Source: an uncultured Erythrobacteraceae bacterium (GTDB lineage: Bacteria; Pseudomonadota; Alphaproteobacteria; Sphingomonadales; Sphingomonadaceae). Taken from it: a stretch of 7,938 nt of DNA. Positions 6,232 to 7,938 of this stretch are shown piece after piece. Made by a program: the position numbers and the translations under genes. Position 1 is the stretch's first letter. Every line of letters begins with the position of its first letter. The stretch is taken from positions 1 through 7,938 of the forward strand of contig CATMNW010000099.1 in the NCBI GenBank assembly GCA_950071875.1, read 5' to 3'. The notes under the pieces were generated by a model. That model searched no databases and was not told the DNA's origin. It was given only the letters and a program-made list of their open reading frames with translations.

Positions 6232-6646
6232 CCGGCGGTTGCCTAAACCATTGGCGCGCATCCTTGCGGAATAGCAGCGCAGCCGATGCGCCTGCCACCA
6301 GGCTGGCCGCACAATCGACGAATCCTGCCAGATGCGGTCCCGATGCAGCCAGAGACTGGCAACTCTGGAACAGCGAATAAACCGCGACCAGCGCCAGCGG
6401 GTAGCGCATGAAGCCCATTCTCATCTGCGATATTGTCGCCCAGATGATGGAGGCCAGCAGCAGGAAAATGAACAAGGAAGCGATCACCATCCAGATCGCC
6501 ATCCCCCGCGCGCCATCGCCTTCGCCGCCGAAACCCAGCAGTGCGCGAGCCTCGAGACTGCTGAAACTCAGCCCTGCGCTGATCAGCACCAGCACGGTTG
6601 CTAAAGGAAACAGCACATCGAACCACCTGAGCGATGTTGGCTTCAC
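6212..6646 (-). CDS. Four-helix integral membrane protein, function unknown
   Basis: I do not recognise this 144-residue protein. It has four hydrophobic segments at about 10-27, 49-71, 83-101 and 106-126, short loops, and a basic-aromatic tail (FRKDARQWFRQ, 126-136) that should face the cytoplasm by the positive-inside rule. That places both termini in the cytoplasm. No catalytic or transport signature is visible. A small glycine-rich, acidic loop (39-48) separates helices 1 and 2. The GTG start at 6646 is chosen because a strong Shine-Dalgarno, GGGGGAG, lies eight bases upstream. Its 3' end overlaps the start of the RNase T2 gene, so the two are probably cotranscribed and translationally linked; whether they cooperate is unknown. 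Confidence 0.7.
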   Translation of the reverse strand: MKPTSLRWFDVLFPLATVLVLISAGLSFSSLEARALLGFGGEGDGARGMAIWMVIASLFIFLLLASIIWATISQMRMGFMRYPLALVAVYSLFQSCQSLAASGPHLAGFVDCAASLVAGASAALLFRKDARQWFRQPPGDSVVL

Positions 6647-6785
6647 GCGGCAAACTCCCCCACTTGAGCGTGACGTCGAGAGTGGCGCAATCCTGTGTCA
6701 GCGTAAAGACGCAAGCGCTGCCAGTTGTACACTTATCGGCAGCTGTGCGGCAGGGCGCCCGGGGGCGAACTCCTGCTATCGCGAT
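6647..6785. other. Intergenic region between nadC and the membrane-protein gene
   Basis: A 139-base gap between two minus-strand genes. It contains the Shine-Dalgarno for the downstream gene and an imperfect GC-rich stem shortly after the nadC stop. I find no convincing sigma-70 promoter, T-tailed terminator or small gene, so I cannot tell whether transcription from nadC continues through it. Confidence 0.4.
6655..6661 (-). promoter_or_regulatory. Strong Shine-Dalgarno deciding a GTG start
   Basis: GGGGGAG on the minus strand, 8 bases before GTG 6646. This purine run supports the GTG as the true start of the four-helix membrane protein; no competing ATG lies upstream with comparable support. 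Confidence 0.65.
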
Positions 6786-7646
6786 TTACAATGGTGTGAA
6801 ATCGAGACCGATATCTGCCGCAGGAGCGCTTTGCGTCAGGCGTCCCACCGAAACGAAATCGACGCCTGTCGCGGCCTTGGCGCGGATGGTGTCGAGACTT
6901 ATGCCTCCACTGGCCTCGGTGGGGACACGCCCTGCCACCAGCGAGACGGCTTCACGCAGGGTCGGCGGATCCATGTTGTCCAGCAGCAACCTTGTGGCAC
7001 CAGCCTCAAGGGCCGGTTCTATCTGGTCGATGCGATCGACCTCGCAGATTATGTCCTTCACGCCAGCGTCGACCGCACGTCGTACGGCTTCGCCCACGCT
7101 ACCAGCCACCAGAACGTGATTGTCCTTGATCATCGCCGCATCCCACAAGCCCATGCGATGATTGGCGCCGCCCCCCATGCGCACTGCATATTTTTCGAGA
7201 TGGCGCAGGCCCGGGATGGTCTTTCGTGTATCGAGCAGCGTGCAATCGGGGTTGTCCATCGCGGCGACATAGCCGGCAACCATGGTCGCGATGCCCGAAA
7301 GGTGCTGGACCGTGTTCAACGCGGCACGCTCAGCGGTCAGCAGCGCACGCGCATTCCCTTCCAGCCGCATGAGATCGGTGCCTGCAGGCACGCTCGCGCC
7401 TTCCTGCACAAGAATATCGACCTTCATCGCAGGGTCGAGTGCGCGAAAAAAGGCTTGGGCAACCGGCAGGCCGGCAACGTGGATCGCATCCCGCGTATCC
7501 ATTGCGCCTGCAAAGCGCGCATCGGCTGGGATGACGCTTTCGCTGGTTACGTCCCGACCGCCACCCGGCAGGCCTTCACCGAGATCTTCGGAAAGCATTG
7601 CCTGAACGAACTGGTCGAGATCGAACCCTTCGAGTTGGAAAGCCAT
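6786..7646 (-). CDS. nadC: Nicotinate-nucleotide pyrophosphorylase (carboxylating), QPRTase
   Basis: NadC turns quinolinate and PRPP into nicotinate mononucleotide, releasing CO2 and pyrophosphate, in de novo NAD synthesis in the cytosol. The 286 residues match the usual length. Diagnostic blocks are all present: EDLGEGLPGGGRDVTSE (20-36), TAERAALNTVQHLSGIAT (104-121), DTRKTIPGLRHLEKYAV (139-155), the GGGANHRMGLWDAAMIKDN active-site stretch (158-176), EVD (202-204), LLDNM (221-225) and EASGGI (244-249), followed by SVGRLTQSAPAADIGLDF. The frame is open upstream to 7880, but that part overlaps the LytTR gene in another frame, and family similarity starts at ATG 7646. That ATG shares its A with the LytTR stop (TGATG) and has no Shine-Dalgarno, so translation probably depends on the upstream gene. 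nadA and nadB are not in the window. Confidence 0.96.
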   Translation of the reverse strand: MAFQLEGFDLDQFVQAMLSEDLGEGLPGGGRDVTSESVIPADARFAGAMDTRDAIHVAGLPVAQAFFRALDPAMKVDILVQEGASVPAGTDLMRLEGNARALLTAERAALNTVQHLSGIATMVAGYVAAMDNPDCTLLDTRKTIPGLRHLEKYAVRMGGGANHRMGLWDAAMIKDNHVLVAGSVGEAVRRAVDAGVKDIICEVDRIDQIEPALEAGATRLLLDNMDPPTLREAVSLVAGRVPTEASGGISLDTIRAKAATGVDFVSVGRLTQSAPAADIGLDFTPL

Positions 7647-7938
7647 CAGTGGACGAAGCGGGCCACGACATCGCGATAGCTGCGGCTCACCTTCACCTCC
7701 GCACCCGAATCGAGAACGAGGAAACACTCGCCATTTGTATGCGGCTTTACCTGGCGGACCTGGTCGAGGTTTACGATGGTCGAGCGGTGAACGCGTTGGA
7801 ACTTGCGCGGATCGAGCCGGCGTTCGAGATCCTTCATCGTCTCTCTCAGGATCAGCGAATTGTCTCCCGTATAGATACACATGTAATCGCCGGCAGCCTC
7901 GATGTGCTCGATCGTGTCGGTCTCCACACGGAATATCT
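7646..7938 (-). CDS. LytTR-type DNA-binding regulator, C-terminal part only
   Basis: The last 96 residues of a transcriptional regulator whose start is beyond the right edge. They form an almost complete LytTR DNA-binding domain (PF04397 type): IEHIEAAGDYMCIYTGDNS, then LRETMKDLERRLDPRKFQRV and the hallmark HRSTIVNLDQVRQVKP, ending in a beta-hairpin and VSRSYRDVVARFVH. LytTR domains bind direct repeats and most often sit behind a receiver domain or a membrane sensor; which applies here cannot be seen. The codons run open through base 7936 (I-F-R before a GTG at 7927). That GTG should not be taken as the start, because it would cut the first strand of the domain. The stop overlaps the nadC start by one base, so the two genes are cotranscribed and coupled. 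Confidence 0.9.
   Translation of the reverse strand, partial: IFRVETDTIEHIEAAGDYMCIYTGDNSLILRETMKDLERRLDPRKFQRVHRSTIVNLDQVRQVKPHTNGECFLVLDSGAEVKVSRSYRDVVARFVH

Noticed and set aside
6711..6723. Sigma-54-like TGGCA...TTGC on the minus strand before the membrane-protein gene
   Set aside because: The GG and GC elements are separated by 8 bases rather than the required 10, so the geometry is wrong.
6750..6776. GC-rich imperfect stem 10 bases after the nadC stop, considered as a terminator
   Set aside because: It has an asymmetric internal loop and no T-run follows it on the minus strand.
6408..7679. Long plus-strand open frame (423 codons) opposite nadC and the membrane-protein gene
   Set aside because: Its product has no recognisable domain and unnatural composition, and it runs across the 3' part of the membrane-protein gene, an intergenic gap and nadC. 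NadC on the other strand has every family motif. GC-rich DNA commonly leaves such antisense frames open.
7647..7880. Upstream extension of nadC by 78 residues
   Set aside because: That stretch encodes the conserved LytTR domain in another frame, and the extra residues do not resemble NadC.

Overview
The window is GC-rich and tightly packed with housekeeping genes. It looks like an alphaproteobacterial chromosome, most likely Sphingomonadales/Erythrobacteraceae. The pointers are divergent purD/xseA, a DUF2093 gene behind xseA, a solitary 95-residue L28, a phytase-like esterase protein and a LytTR regulator. The family-level assignment is inference; no rRNA or other phylogenetic marker was compared. 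I see no insertion sequence, tRNA, rRNA, CRISPR array, phage gene or obviously transferred segment, and nothing I would call a new system.

Layout. (1) Bases 1-914, minus: the first 304 codons of purD, cut by the left edge. (2) Bases 913-3533, plus: xseA (exonuclease VII large subunit), a 69-residue DUF2093 protein and an M23/LytM-type lipoprotein peptidase, apparently one transcription unit. The purD and xseA start codons overlap on opposite strands inside a single CATG. (3) Bases 3578-4576, plus: an exported phytase-like/esterase-like propeller protein. (4) Bases 4616-4903, minus: rpmB, with a recognisable promoter upstream and a hairpin terminator lying inside the 3' coding end of the convergent phytase-like gene. 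(5) Bases 5060-5515, plus: tadA, whose stop codon overlaps that of a convergent RNase T2 gene. (6) Bases 5512-6646, minus: a four-helix membrane protein of unknown function followed by an overlapping secreted RNase T2 with a substituted active-site motif. (7) Bases 6786-7938, minus: the C-terminal LytTR DNA-binding domain of a regulator (cut by the right edge), coupled by TGATG to nadC of NAD synthesis.

The genes are mostly unrelated: purine synthesis, DNA repair, cell-wall remodelling, ribosome, tRNA editing, RNA degradation and NAD synthesis. What stands out is compaction. Five of the gene junctions overlap: start-start, stop-start twice, stop-stop, and a 20-base same-strand overlap. A sixth junction hides a terminator within coding sequence. 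No stretch longer than 300 bases lacks a gene; the longest gaps are 4904-5059 and 6647-6785.
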